DNA of 14,016 bases from Pseudomonadota bacterium (GTDB lineage: Bacteria > Desulfobacterota > Desulfobacteria > Desulfobacterales > Desulfobacteraceae): positions 1 to 14,016 of the forward strand of contig JAHIVS010000228.1 in NCBI GenBank assembly GCA_018816605.1. Reading direction: 5' to 3'. The notes beneath the pieces were generated by a model, which did no database searches, was not told the origin of the DNA, and saw only the letters and a program-made list of their open reading frames with translations. The translations under genes and the position numbers were made by a program. Numbering within the stretch: the stretch's first letter is position 1; every line of letters starts with the position of its first letter. Below are positions 7,466-14,016 of the stretch, one piece after another.

Positions 7466-7523
7466 TGCGCCTCCTTAGTTACGGTTTCATATAGACATGG
7501 CCTTAAACGGGTCTCACCTTCTT

Positions 7524-8567
7524 CTATTTTTCAATATAATTTTCAGTTGCCCGGCCAAAGGATTCATAGATGGCGGGCAATTCCATTTTCCGCTGGGCAA
7601 GGGAAAACTCCCGGATGGCTACAATACACTGGTTGTTCATACGTATGGGAATCTGGTTGGCCCGGATTTTTTTCTCAAGTATGGTCTGGGCCATTTTTGC
7701 CGCCACTTCTCCCTGCTCAAAGGGAGAAACACCGATGCAGATCATGGCGCCGTCCTCAACATTAAAAGACTGGATCCCCACCACAGGGACTTTGGAGTTT
7801 TTATCCGTCCACGACATGACCTCCTTTGGGTCCGCATAGGTTGGGTCTGCCTGGGACATGGCCAGTTTCCGATAATTGGCAACAATGATATAGTCTGCTC
7901 CAGGCCCCTTTTCCAGAATGATTTTTTTCCAGTCTTCAAAGGTCTGGGCCACAATTGATCCGGAATAAAGGATGGGTGCCCAGGCATACGCATCAATGGA
8001 AGCCCTGTCTTTTTCCAGGGAAAGGGAGGGGTCCAGGACATAGATGAGCTTCGGGTGGGGGTCGGGAGTGGCTTTGTTGTTCTCAAGGGCCAGAATGGCA
8101 TCCCTGACGGCACCCAGCTGCTTGCGCTCATAGATCCCGGTGACATTGACTGCCCCGGGATACCCATAGGGCTCAATGGACCCGTTTACACCGGCAAAAA
8201 CAATTTCCATGTTTGGATCATTGACAAAATATTGGGCTGCCAGGGACTGGGCCAGATCATCAACAGCTATCAAAACCTTGGGGTTTGTCCGTTTGATGGC
8301 CCGTCTGGCAATGATCCCGGCCCGCCTGAGCCATTCGGGATCTGAATGTTGTTTTGTGGACATATAATGCCAGGAGACCGAGTAGCCGGTCCATTTTTCA
8401 ATGACCCTTCCCAGGCCGATATCCACATCCCGGGTCCAGGCATATCCCGGATTGTAGCTGTGCAGGATCATCACCCGGGGCTTGGATATATTATAAAAAA
8501 CCGCAGACACAAGGATTGCCAGAAGAAAGGCCAGGCTTAAAACATAGCTGAGATGTTTGGTTTTCAT
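7524..8567 (-). CDS. Stand-alone ABC_sub_bind-type periplasmic protein
   Basis: 347 residues, start ATG 8567 overlapping the transporter stop by 4 bases, with AGGGG 5 bases upstream. Residues 8-26 are a hydrophobic signal/anchor without a lipobox. The mature part belongs to the ABC_sub_bind family (COG2984-like): VMILHSYNPGYAWTRDVDIG, PKVLIAVDDLAQSLAAQY, MEIVFAGVNGSIEPYGYPGA, VTGIYERKQLG, PVVGIQSFNVEDGAMICIGV and a final segment FEQGEVAAKMAQTILEKK. These blocks match the N-terminal input domain of the sensor phosphatase encoded first in this operon (HVLLLNSYSKGYAWTDNV, VVFCGVN, YTGVNEA). No permease or ATPase accompanies it, so it may be a sensory or accessory ligand-binding protein rather than part of an ABC importer. 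Ligand unknown. Confidence 0.85.
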   Translation of the reverse strand: MKTKHLSYVLSLAFLLAILVSAVFYNISKPRVMILHSYNPGYAWTRDVDIGLGRVIEKWTGYSVSWHYMSTKQHSDPEWLRRAGIIARRAIKRTNPKVLIAVDDLAQSLAAQYFVNDPNMEIVFAGVNGSIEPYGYPGAVNVTGIYERKQLGAVRDAILALENNKATPDPHPKLIYVLDPSLSLEKDRASIDAYAWAPILYSGSIVAQTFEDWKKIILEKGPGADYIIVANYRKLAMSQADPTYADPKEVMSWTDKNSKVPVVGIQSFNVEDGAMICIGVSPFEQGEVAAKMAQTILEKKIRANQIPIRMNNQCIVAIREFSLAQRKMELPAIYESFGRATENYIEK

Positions 8568-9976
8568 AATACCCCTATGCTCCGCCAGAAAGGAATGGAC
8601 GCAAAGATGGCTCCAAGCTTGACCAGAACCAGCAAGGCATGGAAAATCTGAACCTTTCTTTCCGAGTAGGACACGTGGGTCAGGTTCCGGAACAAAAGAA
8701 TATAGGGGGACTGGTATCCGAAAAATGCGGTTTCAGACATGATCAGAATAATAAACCCCACCACCCAGGGGCTGATACCCGCCCCGGAAGCCAGTGGCAG
8801 CAGGGCTGCTGAAAGGATAAGAATGGCAGAATTCAAGGGGATGAAAATCCTGACCACAAGCGTCACCCCGGCCAGGACCAGAACAAACCTGGCAAAGTCC
8901 AGGCGCATGAACTCTTTGAGTCCGCCAAACCGGTCAACCAGGGCTTTGTCCAGTCCCATATGGTTCATGCTGGCCATGAACCCGATCATGGAGGCCAGCA
9001 AAAATAAAAAGGCCCAGTCGATTTTTCCAATGAAGACATCCCGGGGCAGGGCTCCGATGATCAATAAAAAACAAATGATGCTGAAGGTTACCAGGGGAAG
9101 GGAAATCTTGTGCAAGGGACTTGTCACAATACCCAGGGTCAGCAAAAAAATAGCGATCAGAGCCGCCCATTCTGGCCAGCTCATCTTTTCCAGGCTGCGC
9201 CATTTTTTTTCAATATCTTTTTTTTCAATTTGAACCCGCTGGTACCCCCTGAAATAAAGGGCGGTCAGCATAAAATAGCCCACCAGGAGAATCAGGCCGG
9301 TAATGGAGGCGGCAAAGGCCCAGGACATAAATTGAAAGGCCATCTGTTCCTGCAGGGGAAAAAGGCCAAACACCATTAAGTTGGCCGGGGCGGCTGTCAG
9401 AAAAACAGGGGACAATACATTAATGCCGTCCAGCCCGCTTAAATACAAAAGGGTGGATGATTTTTCCCGGGTCGGCCCATCCAGGTGATCCACAATATTG
9501 TTTAAAATCGGCCCGGTAATGACCGCCCTGGCGGTAATGGTCGGCATGACCGGGTTCAAAAAAAACCCGGTGAAAAAAATAGCCGCCTGGTAGGCAAAGG
9601 TATGGGCGGGAATGGTTTTTAATAACCAGAGGGTATATCTATGGGCAAGTCCGGAGGTACTGATCACAGCTCCCAGTCCCATCACACTGAAGGCAATGAG
9701 AAACCCGTCGGAGGAAAACCCGGACAGGGCCACCTGGTTGGGTACCAGCCCGAAAAGCAATAACAGCAGCAGGGCCAGCAGGGCTGGAACAAAATCAGCC
9801 ACCAAAGAAAACATCCAGCAGATCAGGGTGACACAGACAATGGCCAAAAAAATGGCCGTTTCCTGGGCAACCCCCTGGTGGGAAAGATAAAAAAACAGGG
9901 CAAAGGGGGCAATGATGACCCCAATCCAGGTAAAGGGTTTGTCGGCAACCCATTGTATCGGTTTGATTTCTGCCAT
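8564..9976 (-). CDS. SLC13/DASS-like anion transporter (CitT/ArsB superfamily)
   Basis: 470-residue inner-membrane protein with about 11-12 hydrophobic segments spread over its length. Start ATG 9976 follows the histidine-phosphatase TAA with no gap, and AGGA lies 7 bases upstream. Signature regions are in the expected repeat places: FSSDGFLIAFSVMGLGAVIS, NPVMPTITARAVITGPIL, LTAAPANLMVFGLFP, GKIDWAFLFLLASMIGFM, and a second hairpin-like stretch FIPLNSAILILSAALLPLAS. The canonical SNT sodium-site triplets of the dicarboxylate carriers are not evident, so ion coupling may differ. The family moves sulfate, di- and tricarboxylates and some sulfonate-like anions. Placement directly after a phosphosulfolactate-synthase-like gene and a phosphatase suggests export or uptake of an organic anion made or used by them, perhaps sulfolactate. 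That substrate is inference. Confidence 0.87.
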   Translation of the reverse strand: MAEIKPIQWVADKPFTWIGVIIAPFALFFYLSHQGVAQETAIFLAIVCVTLICWMFSLVADFVPALLALLLLLLFGLVPNQVALSGFSSDGFLIAFSVMGLGAVISTSGLAHRYTLWLLKTIPAHTFAYQAAIFFTGFFLNPVMPTITARAVITGPILNNIVDHLDGPTREKSSTLLYLSGLDGINVLSPVFLTAAPANLMVFGLFPLQEQMAFQFMSWAFAASITGLILLVGYFMLTALYFRGYQRVQIEKKDIEKKWRSLEKMSWPEWAALIAIFLLTLGIVTSPLHKISLPLVTFSIICFLLIIGALPRDVFIGKIDWAFLFLLASMIGFMASMNHMGLDKALVDRFGGLKEFMRLDFARFVLVLAGVTLVVRIFIPLNSAILILSAALLPLASGAGISPWVVGFIILIMSETAFFGYQSPYILLFRNLTHVSYSERKVQIFHALLVLVKLGAIFASIPFWRSIGVL

Positions 9977-10528
9977 TTAGTTTCCTGGGGCGGTCGTCCT
10001 AAGTTGAATGATCTGGTTATTTTCCACCGACATCCTGTTCATTTCCCTGATGCTTCCGGTTTTTACAAAGGACAAGAGGGCTCTTATCCATGCCCCGTGT
10101 CCGAATATTAAAATCTTTGGCCCCGGACAGGTTCCGGCAGAATAGGTTTCCACAAATTTTTTGACTCTTTTTTCAAGTTCCCCAAGCGGTTCTCCAAGGG
10201 TGAGAAGATCCGGGCAACTTGTCCATAAAGGCTGTTCCCGGATCAGGTCTCTTTTTGTTCGACCCTCGTATTCTCCAAAGTCCAGTTCATCCAGAAGCGG
10301 CTCAATGGCAAAGCGGTCCACATAAAGAGCTGCCGTCATCCGGGTCCGCTGCAACGTGCTCACAAGAACATGGTCAAAGGGTTTTTCATCATTGAGGATG
10401 CATTTGTTCCGGAGGATGGATTCGGCTTGATCCTCCCGGGGCGCCAGAATGGGGATATCTTTTTTTCCCTGCAATATGCCCAGACGATTGTATTGGGTTT
10501 TCATATGCCGCAGCAGCAGCAGTTTCAT
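9977..10528 (-). CDS. Histidine phosphatase family protein (phosphoglycerate mutase-like)
   Basis: 183 residues from ATG at 10528. I prefer this to an in-frame start at 10633, which would overlap the upstream gene and add 35 residues without family features. AAAGGGG lies 8 bases upstream, and the protein opens with the family motif directly: MKLLLLRHMKTQYN (His 8 is the phospho-acceptor; Gly of the usual RHG is Met). Other active-site pieces are the Arg in STLQRTRMTA, the acidic LDFGEYEGRTKRDL and the second His in LIFGHGAWIRALL. The enzyme removes phosphate from a small metabolite in the cytosol. It sits 25 bases after a ComA-family gene and abuts a transporter gene. A phosphosulfolactate phosphatase role, replacing ComB, would fit. 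The alternative is an alpha-ribazole phosphatase (CobC-like), which has the same fold. Confidence 0.87.
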   Translation of the reverse strand: MKLLLLRHMKTQYNRLGILQGKKDIPILAPREDQAESILRNKCILNDEKPFDHVLVSTLQRTRMTAALYVDRFAIEPLLDELDFGEYEGRTKRDLIREQPLWTSCPDLLTLGEPLGELEKRVKKFVETYSAGTCPGPKILIFGHGAWIRALLSFVKTGSIREMNRMSVENNQIIQLRTTAPGN

Positions 10529-10553
10529 CTGGCCTGCCCCTTTACCAGGGAAT

Positions 10554-11333
10554 TCAACTGTCCTGGCACACAAAGAAGGTGTTTTCCCGCAAGCCCTGGC
10601 GCTGGGATTCCAGCAACAGGAGATCTCTGACAAAAATATTTCCCAAATTCACATTGCTTCCCAAAAGATTAATGACCTGACTCTGGCTTCTGGCTGTGGG
10701 GGCTTCAATGATAAGGCGTTCCTGATCCACCTGTGCAATGATCTGGCGGATCAGTGCCTGGTCCAGCTGGCCGGCGCCATCATAAATGCCGGCATCTGCC
10801 GTGTTCCTGCCTTCCAGAACCACATAGGCGGATCCGGCGGCTAAGGCATCCAGGGTCTGCCGGGTCCAGTCATCCCTTGTAAAATCAAGGGTTTCTTCTT
10901 TTTTCCCGACCTCGGTCAATACCTTGAAATTTTTTCCCACGCGTTCAATTATCCGGATCATTTCTTCGGGCTGCATATCAATGGTACCGTCGGAGACCTC
11001 TATCCATTCAATACCCAGATCGTCCAGAAAGCCCAGGTAGTCATCCAGTTTGGCCTGGTGATAATATTTTTCAAACAAGGTGCCGCCAAAGTAAACGGGA
11101 ATGTCATGGTCGGCATACAGTTTTATTTTTTCCCGCAGACAGGGTTCAATGTAGGCGGACCCCACCCCCAGTTTGGCCAGGTCAACAAACAAATGATAGG
11201 ACGAAAGGATGTGAACCAATTCCCCCAGGGGAACCCCGATATCTGTAATGGCGGTCAGACCTTTTGTTCTTGGTTTTTCACATCGTTTTGTTAGTGTAAG
11301 GGTTTTCCCAGTTGGCGTGTTTTGTTTTTTCAT
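10554..11333 (-). CDS. Phosphosulfolactate synthase (ComA) family protein
   Basis: 259 residues. Family members catalyse addition of sulfite to phosphoenolpyruvate, giving (2R)-phospho-3-sulfolactate, the first step of one coenzyme M route. Family blocks in order: KGLTAITDIGVPL (24-36), FVDLAKLGVGSA (49-60), PVYFGGTLFEKYY (79-91), WIEVSDGTIDM (110-120), KVLTEVGKKEE (137-147), VVLEGRNTADAGIYD (171-185), LIIEAPTARSQSQ (207-219), GSNVNLGNI (225-233) and LESQRQGLRENTFF (241-254), covering the whole (beta/alpha)8 barrel. Two places depart from what I remember of archaeal ComA: EGRNTA where EGRESG is usual, and AKLGVGSA where VKFGWGTS is usual. HSA32-type homologues show that the family is not always a confirmed synthase. 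Start ATG 11333 has a purine-rich AGAGAG 3 bases upstream, 24 bases after the sensor-phosphatase stop. In a sulfate reducer, sulfite would be at hand. Confidence 0.85.
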   Translation of the reverse strand: MKKQNTPTGKTLTLTKRCEKPRTKGLTAITDIGVPLGELVHILSSYHLFVDLAKLGVGSAYIEPCLREKIKLYADHDIPVYFGGTLFEKYYHQAKLDDYLGFLDDLGIEWIEVSDGTIDMQPEEMIRIIERVGKNFKVLTEVGKKEETLDFTRDDWTRQTLDALAAGSAYVVLEGRNTADAGIYDGAGQLDQALIRQIIAQVDQERLIIEAPTARSQSQVINLLGSNVNLGNIFVRDLLLLESQRQGLRENTFFVCQDS

Positions 11334-11357
11334 ATTCTCTCTTGTCCCAGGGTTGAA

Positions 11358-13640
11358 TTACACCCTGACAAACAGCATGGTGATGTCATCTGACTGGGCC
11401 GCTCCATCAACAAACCCCTGGAGATCTTTAATGACCTGATCATTTAGATGCCTTGCAGTTGCCACGGCATTTGCTTCCAAAACTTCTTTCAGCCGGTTTT
11501 CGCCGTATTCTTCATTGTCCTTGTTCATGGCTTCGGTCACGCCGTCGGAGTAAACATAGAGGCCGTCCCCCCCATTCAGTGTTGTCTGCTCGACCCGGTA
11601 AAGCCCCCCCTCAAATCCGCCCAGCACAAAGCCGGGAATGGGATTGATCTGGCGGACGCTGCCATCGGCAGCCACAACATAAGGCGGATTATGGCCGGCA
11701 CTGGTGTAGGAAAGCACCCGGGTCTGTGTATTGTAAATGGCCAGAAACACAGTTACGAACATGGACTGCTCATTGTCACGGCACAATGCATTGTTGGCCT
11801 TTGAAATAATCTGGTCCGGCCGGATATTGTCTTCGGCAGCAGAACGGATCAGGCTTTTTGCCATGGCCATAAACAGGGCGGCCGGAACCCCTTTGCCCGA
11901 GACATCTCCCACCACAAAGCACAGATGTTCCTTGTCAACGGCAAAAAAATCATAGAGATCGCCGCCGATCTCCTTGGCAGGGGATAAGAATGCATGGAGG
12001 TCCACCCCGTGCTTTTCGGAAAATTCTTCAAAAAACCTGGGCAGCATGCTCATCTGTATCTGTTTTGCCGTTTCAAGTGATTTTTCGATTTTATGCTTTT
12101 CTATGTTTTCAATGGACATGGTCACATTGTTGGCAAAAATTTCCAAAAGATCCCTGTCCAGATCATCCATTCCCCTCTCCCCCTGGAGATAGATCATGTT
12201 GCCCGGCAGATGGCGGCTTTTAAAAAAGGCCACCCCGTTTTTCCGGCTGACAAAGCATTTCTCCTCCGTTAATGCATCGAGGATCAGTTTGGCTGCCTTT
12301 TCGGGCATTTCATTCATGGCCGTCTCGTCGGATTTACTGACAGGCTCCGGAAAAACCACTTTTCCCGACGGCGGCTCCAAGGGCTTGTGATTAAAAAAAA
12401 GCAGCCGCTTTCGTATGGGAAGCAGCTGGCCCAATTGCTGGGTAAGCTGTTTTCTGAAGCTGTCCAGGGACTGGTAATCCAATATGGAAGCCGTGGCACT
12501 GATAATGGTCTGGAGTCCTTTTTGGGCCCGGATTCTTTTTTTGATATTAAACAATAACACAATGATGAACCCCAGAAGGCCCAGGAACACACCGGTCGTA
12601 GCCCAGATCAATCGTTTATAGCGATAGTAGAATGTTTCCGGTTCGTTGATAATCAGGCTTTTCGGCGGCAGCAATTTCTGATTGACTTGTCTGGCCGTAA
12701 GCTGCTGGTAATCAAACATATATTGATTGGGGCTTTTGAGCACCACGGGAATGCTGGTCACATCCTGTCCCCCAAGGATCTTCATGGCTAGGTTTGCGGC
12801 TGTTTCTCCCTGGAAATAACTGCTTTTCAGCATACCGCCGACAATTCCAAGACCCAGCATATAGTCAACCGCCCCGTACACAGGCACCGAAGATGACCGT
12901 GAAATGAGGGGGATGGCTTCTTCCGGCGTATAGGTTTTGCCGGTATTGTCCTTAAAAAAAGACAGGTAAAACACAAGGCTGTCCCCGGGCAGAACCGAGA
13001 GCTTTGATATCAGGTCTGCCATGGAGATATTATCCAGATACTCAAACTGTAGACGACCCTCATAGTCCCGGGCGGCATCTGCGAATTCCTTTTTTAAAAA
13101 ACCGGCCGTTGTCATTTGGTCGTTGATGACATACATCTTCGTTGTTTTGGGGTGAAGCGTGAGCAGAAGCGATAAATTGGTATTAAAATCAGCGGCTTCG
13201 TTGACACCCGTATACCGGGAAAACCCTTCGAGCTTGGCAGGCGTGAAGTTGTTCACCCCGCAAAAAACAACCGGAACGCCCGGGAAAAGGTCTTCTCTGT
13301 AAGTTTGGAGAAATTTCAGGGCATCATCATCACTTGAAATAATGACATCCGGCTTACGACCCGAATATTTAGTGGCATACAATTCATTGAGCAATAGGTA
13401 ATACAGATCCGTATTACTTACTTTTGTGTCCATGTATTCAACCTTGAGGATAATATCCTCTCCTTTCAGCAGAACATCCTCAACGCCCCTGACCACGTTG
13501 TCGGTCCAGGCATATCCTTTGCTGTAAGAATTTAAAAGCAAGACATGTTTTTTTGTTTTCGGAACAATGGCTTCCGAGGCCGACAGAGGTGATGCGACAA
13601 GGGATACGAATAAAAAAAAGAGGATCAATAAATTTTTCAT
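11358..13640 (-). CDS. Membrane sensor phosphatase: ABC_sub_bind input, TM, GAF-like region, SpoIIE/PP2C output
   Basis: 760 residues. Signal peptide 1-22 (LLILFFLFVSLVAS, cut near SASEA). Residues 32-320 form a periplasmic ABC_sub_bind domain (LLLNSYSKGYAWTDNV, PDVIISSDDDALKFL, VVFCGVNN, TGVNEA). One membrane helix spans about 345-366 (WATTGVFLGLLGFIIVLLF) and is followed by basic residues. Residues 375-515 look like a GAF-type helical/sheet region. A linker with the SpoIIE-family phrase AKQIQMSMLP leads to the phosphatase domain 548-760. Metal-binding acids are visible in IGGDLYD (D561), VGDVSGKG (D579), YSDGVTE (D699) and QSDDITM (D751/D752), so it should be active. Such proteins dephosphorylate an anti-anti-sigma (STAS) partner on ligand sensing; no STAS or anti-sigma gene is in the window. 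First gene of the right operon, only 24 bases before the ComA-like gene. Confidence 0.93.
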   Translation of the reverse strand: MKNLLILFFLFVSLVASPLSASEAIVPKTKKHVLLLNSYSKGYAWTDNVVRGVEDVLLKGEDIILKVEYMDTKVSNTDLYYLLLNELYATKYSGRKPDVIISSDDDALKFLQTYREDLFPGVPVVFCGVNNFTPAKLEGFSRYTGVNEAADFNTNLSLLLTLHPKTTKMYVINDQMTTAGFLKKEFADAARDYEGRLQFEYLDNISMADLISKLSVLPGDSLVFYLSFFKDNTGKTYTPEEAIPLISRSSSVPVYGAVDYMLGLGIVGGMLKSSYFQGETAANLAMKILGGQDVTSIPVVLKSPNQYMFDYQQLTARQVNQKLLPPKSLIINEPETFYYRYKRLIWATTGVFLGLLGFIIVLLFNIKKRIRAQKGLQTIISATASILDYQSLDSFRKQLTQQLGQLLPIRKRLLFFNHKPLEPPSGKVVFPEPVSKSDETAMNEMPEKAAKLILDALTEEKCFVSRKNGVAFFKSRHLPGNMIYLQGERGMDDLDRDLLEIFANNVTMSIENIEKHKIEKSLETAKQIQMSMLPRFFEEFSEKHGVDLHAFLSPAKEIGGDLYDFFAVDKEHLCFVVGDVSGKGVPAALFMAMAKSLIRSAAEDNIRPDQIISKANNALCRDNEQSMFVTVFLAIYNTQTRVLSYTSAGHNPPYVVAADGSVRQINPIPGFVLGGFEGGLYRVEQTTLNGGDGLYVYSDGVTEAMNKDNEEYGENRLKEVLEANAVATARHLNDQVIKDLQGFVDGAAQSDDITMLFVRV

Positions 13641-13695
13641 TTTCCATCGTTTCGTTTTATTGAAAATTCAGTTAAAATACCCAAAATTCTAGGGC

Positions 13696-13725
13696 ATATT
13701 AGGATAGCCTCCGGGTTTTTGTCAA
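13696..13725 (-). promoter_or_regulatory. Sigma70-like promoter of the right (minus-strand) operon
   Basis: On the minus strand, TTGACA (13725-13720, a perfect -35) is followed after 18 bases by TAATAT (13701-13696, -10 with 4 of 6 matches). Transcription would start near 13689, leaving a leader of about 49 bases before ATG 13640, where only a weak GGA site is seen. This is the best promoter in the window and could drive all genes down to 7052. Confidence 0.6.
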
Positions 13726-13978
13726 TAGATAATAAACAGAAATCCTTAGATTCACAGGCGTTTCCTAGCTCCGTCTCTTATGGAAAAATTCCTTTTCAAC
13801 AAAGCGTTCTTTTAGAAAAACGTATCCATTCACGGGGTAAGTGGGGTGATGTAACCGCTTGAAATTACACCCTATTTTAATTTTTTCAACTAATTGAAAT
13901 TATTACAAAAAAATTATGTTAACCCTGTCGTTGCATAAAAAAGTAGGAATTTAGAGTAGAAAAAGCTTGAGGAGCCCC
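13726..13978. other. AT-rich divergent intergenic region
   Basis: No convincing gene. It is clearly more AT-rich than the flanking coding DNA. TTGAAATTA occurs twice as a direct repeat (13859-13867 and 13894-13902). A weak hairpin on the + strand (GGGTG plus TAA at 13844-13854 against TTACACCC at 13865-13872, 3-base bulge) precedes a T-rich run. TTGCAT at 13931 with TAGAGT at 13952 is a poor promoter candidate for the next gene. These could be operator or leader elements, but the support is thin. Confidence 0.35.
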
Positions 13979-14016
13979 ATGAATAAAGGTTATAATAAGT
14001 TTACGAGACAAAAAAC
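13979..14016 (+). CDS. Start of a divergent gene, cut by the window edge
   Basis: GAGGAG at 13969-13974 lies 4 bases before ATG 13979, opening MNKGYNKFTRQK before the window ends. The basic, polar N-terminus shows no signal peptide in the 12 visible residues. It is transcribed away from the sensor-phosphatase operon. Identity cannot be judged. A signalling partner or regulator of that operon would be a natural candidate, but nothing seen supports it. Confidence 0.5.
   Translation, partial: MNKGYNKFTRQK

Noticed and set aside
7466..7523. Terminator between the ABC_sub_bind and Cys-rich genes
   Set aside because: No stem longer than a few base pairs and no T-run in the minus-strand direction.
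7497..7958. Plus-strand open frame over the ABC_sub_bind gene
   Set aside because: No ribosome site or family features; it is the complement of a well-supported gene.
10529..10633. Longer histidine phosphatase from 10633
   Set aside because: The extra residues are the antiparallel-frame reading of the ComA gene end; the family motif starts right at the 10528 ATG.
1..14016. CRISPR arrays, tRNA genes, insertion sequences or phage genes
   Set aside because: No regularly spaced repeats, cloverleaf-like segments, transposase motifs or terminal inverted repeats were seen.

Overview
The window looks like the chromosome of a Gram-negative, anaerobic, probably sulfate-reducing deltaproteobacterium (Desulfobacterota, Desulfobacter/Desulfobacula-like). 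This is inferred from gene content (TonB-dependent receptor, AmrS-like radical SAM enzyme, phosphosulfolactate-synthase-like protein, SpoIIE-type sensor phosphatase with a periplasmic ABC_sub_bind domain) and mid-range GC coding style. No rRNA or other taxonomic marker is present.

Layout. Two tightly packed operons converge near 7.05 kb. The left operon (+ strand, 81 to about 7050) encodes a TonB-dependent outer-membrane receptor, a membrane-anchored FecB/BtuF-type binding protein, a class I SAM methyltransferase, a decayed remnant of a second binding protein (a lipoprotein with an internal deletion), an AmrS-like radical SAM protein, an unrecognised cytosolic protein, and a small exported protein that seems truncated. 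Most junctions are ATGA or short overlaps. The set suggests outer-membrane capture and modification of a metal complex or corrinoid, but no FecCD permease or ATPase is in the window.

The right operon (- strand, 13640 down to 7052) is read from a good sigma70-like promoter at 13696-13725. In order it encodes a sensor phosphatase (periplasmic ABC_sub_bind domain, TM, GAF-like region, SpoIIE/PP2C), a ComA-family phosphosulfolactate synthase, a histidine phosphatase, an SLC13/DASS-type transporter, a stand-alone ABC_sub_bind protein related to the sensor's input domain, and a 16-cysteine exported protein. My leading hypothesis is that the middle three genes make and move a sulfonate: PEP + sulfite to phosphosulfolactate, dephosphorylation to sulfolactate, then transport. 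The two related periplasmic domains would provide sensing.

Right edge. 13641-13978 is an AT-rich intergenic region. It holds the promoter of the right operon and leads to the start of a divergent + strand gene at 13979 that runs off the window. I see no tRNA, rRNA, CRISPR array, insertion sequence or phage gene.
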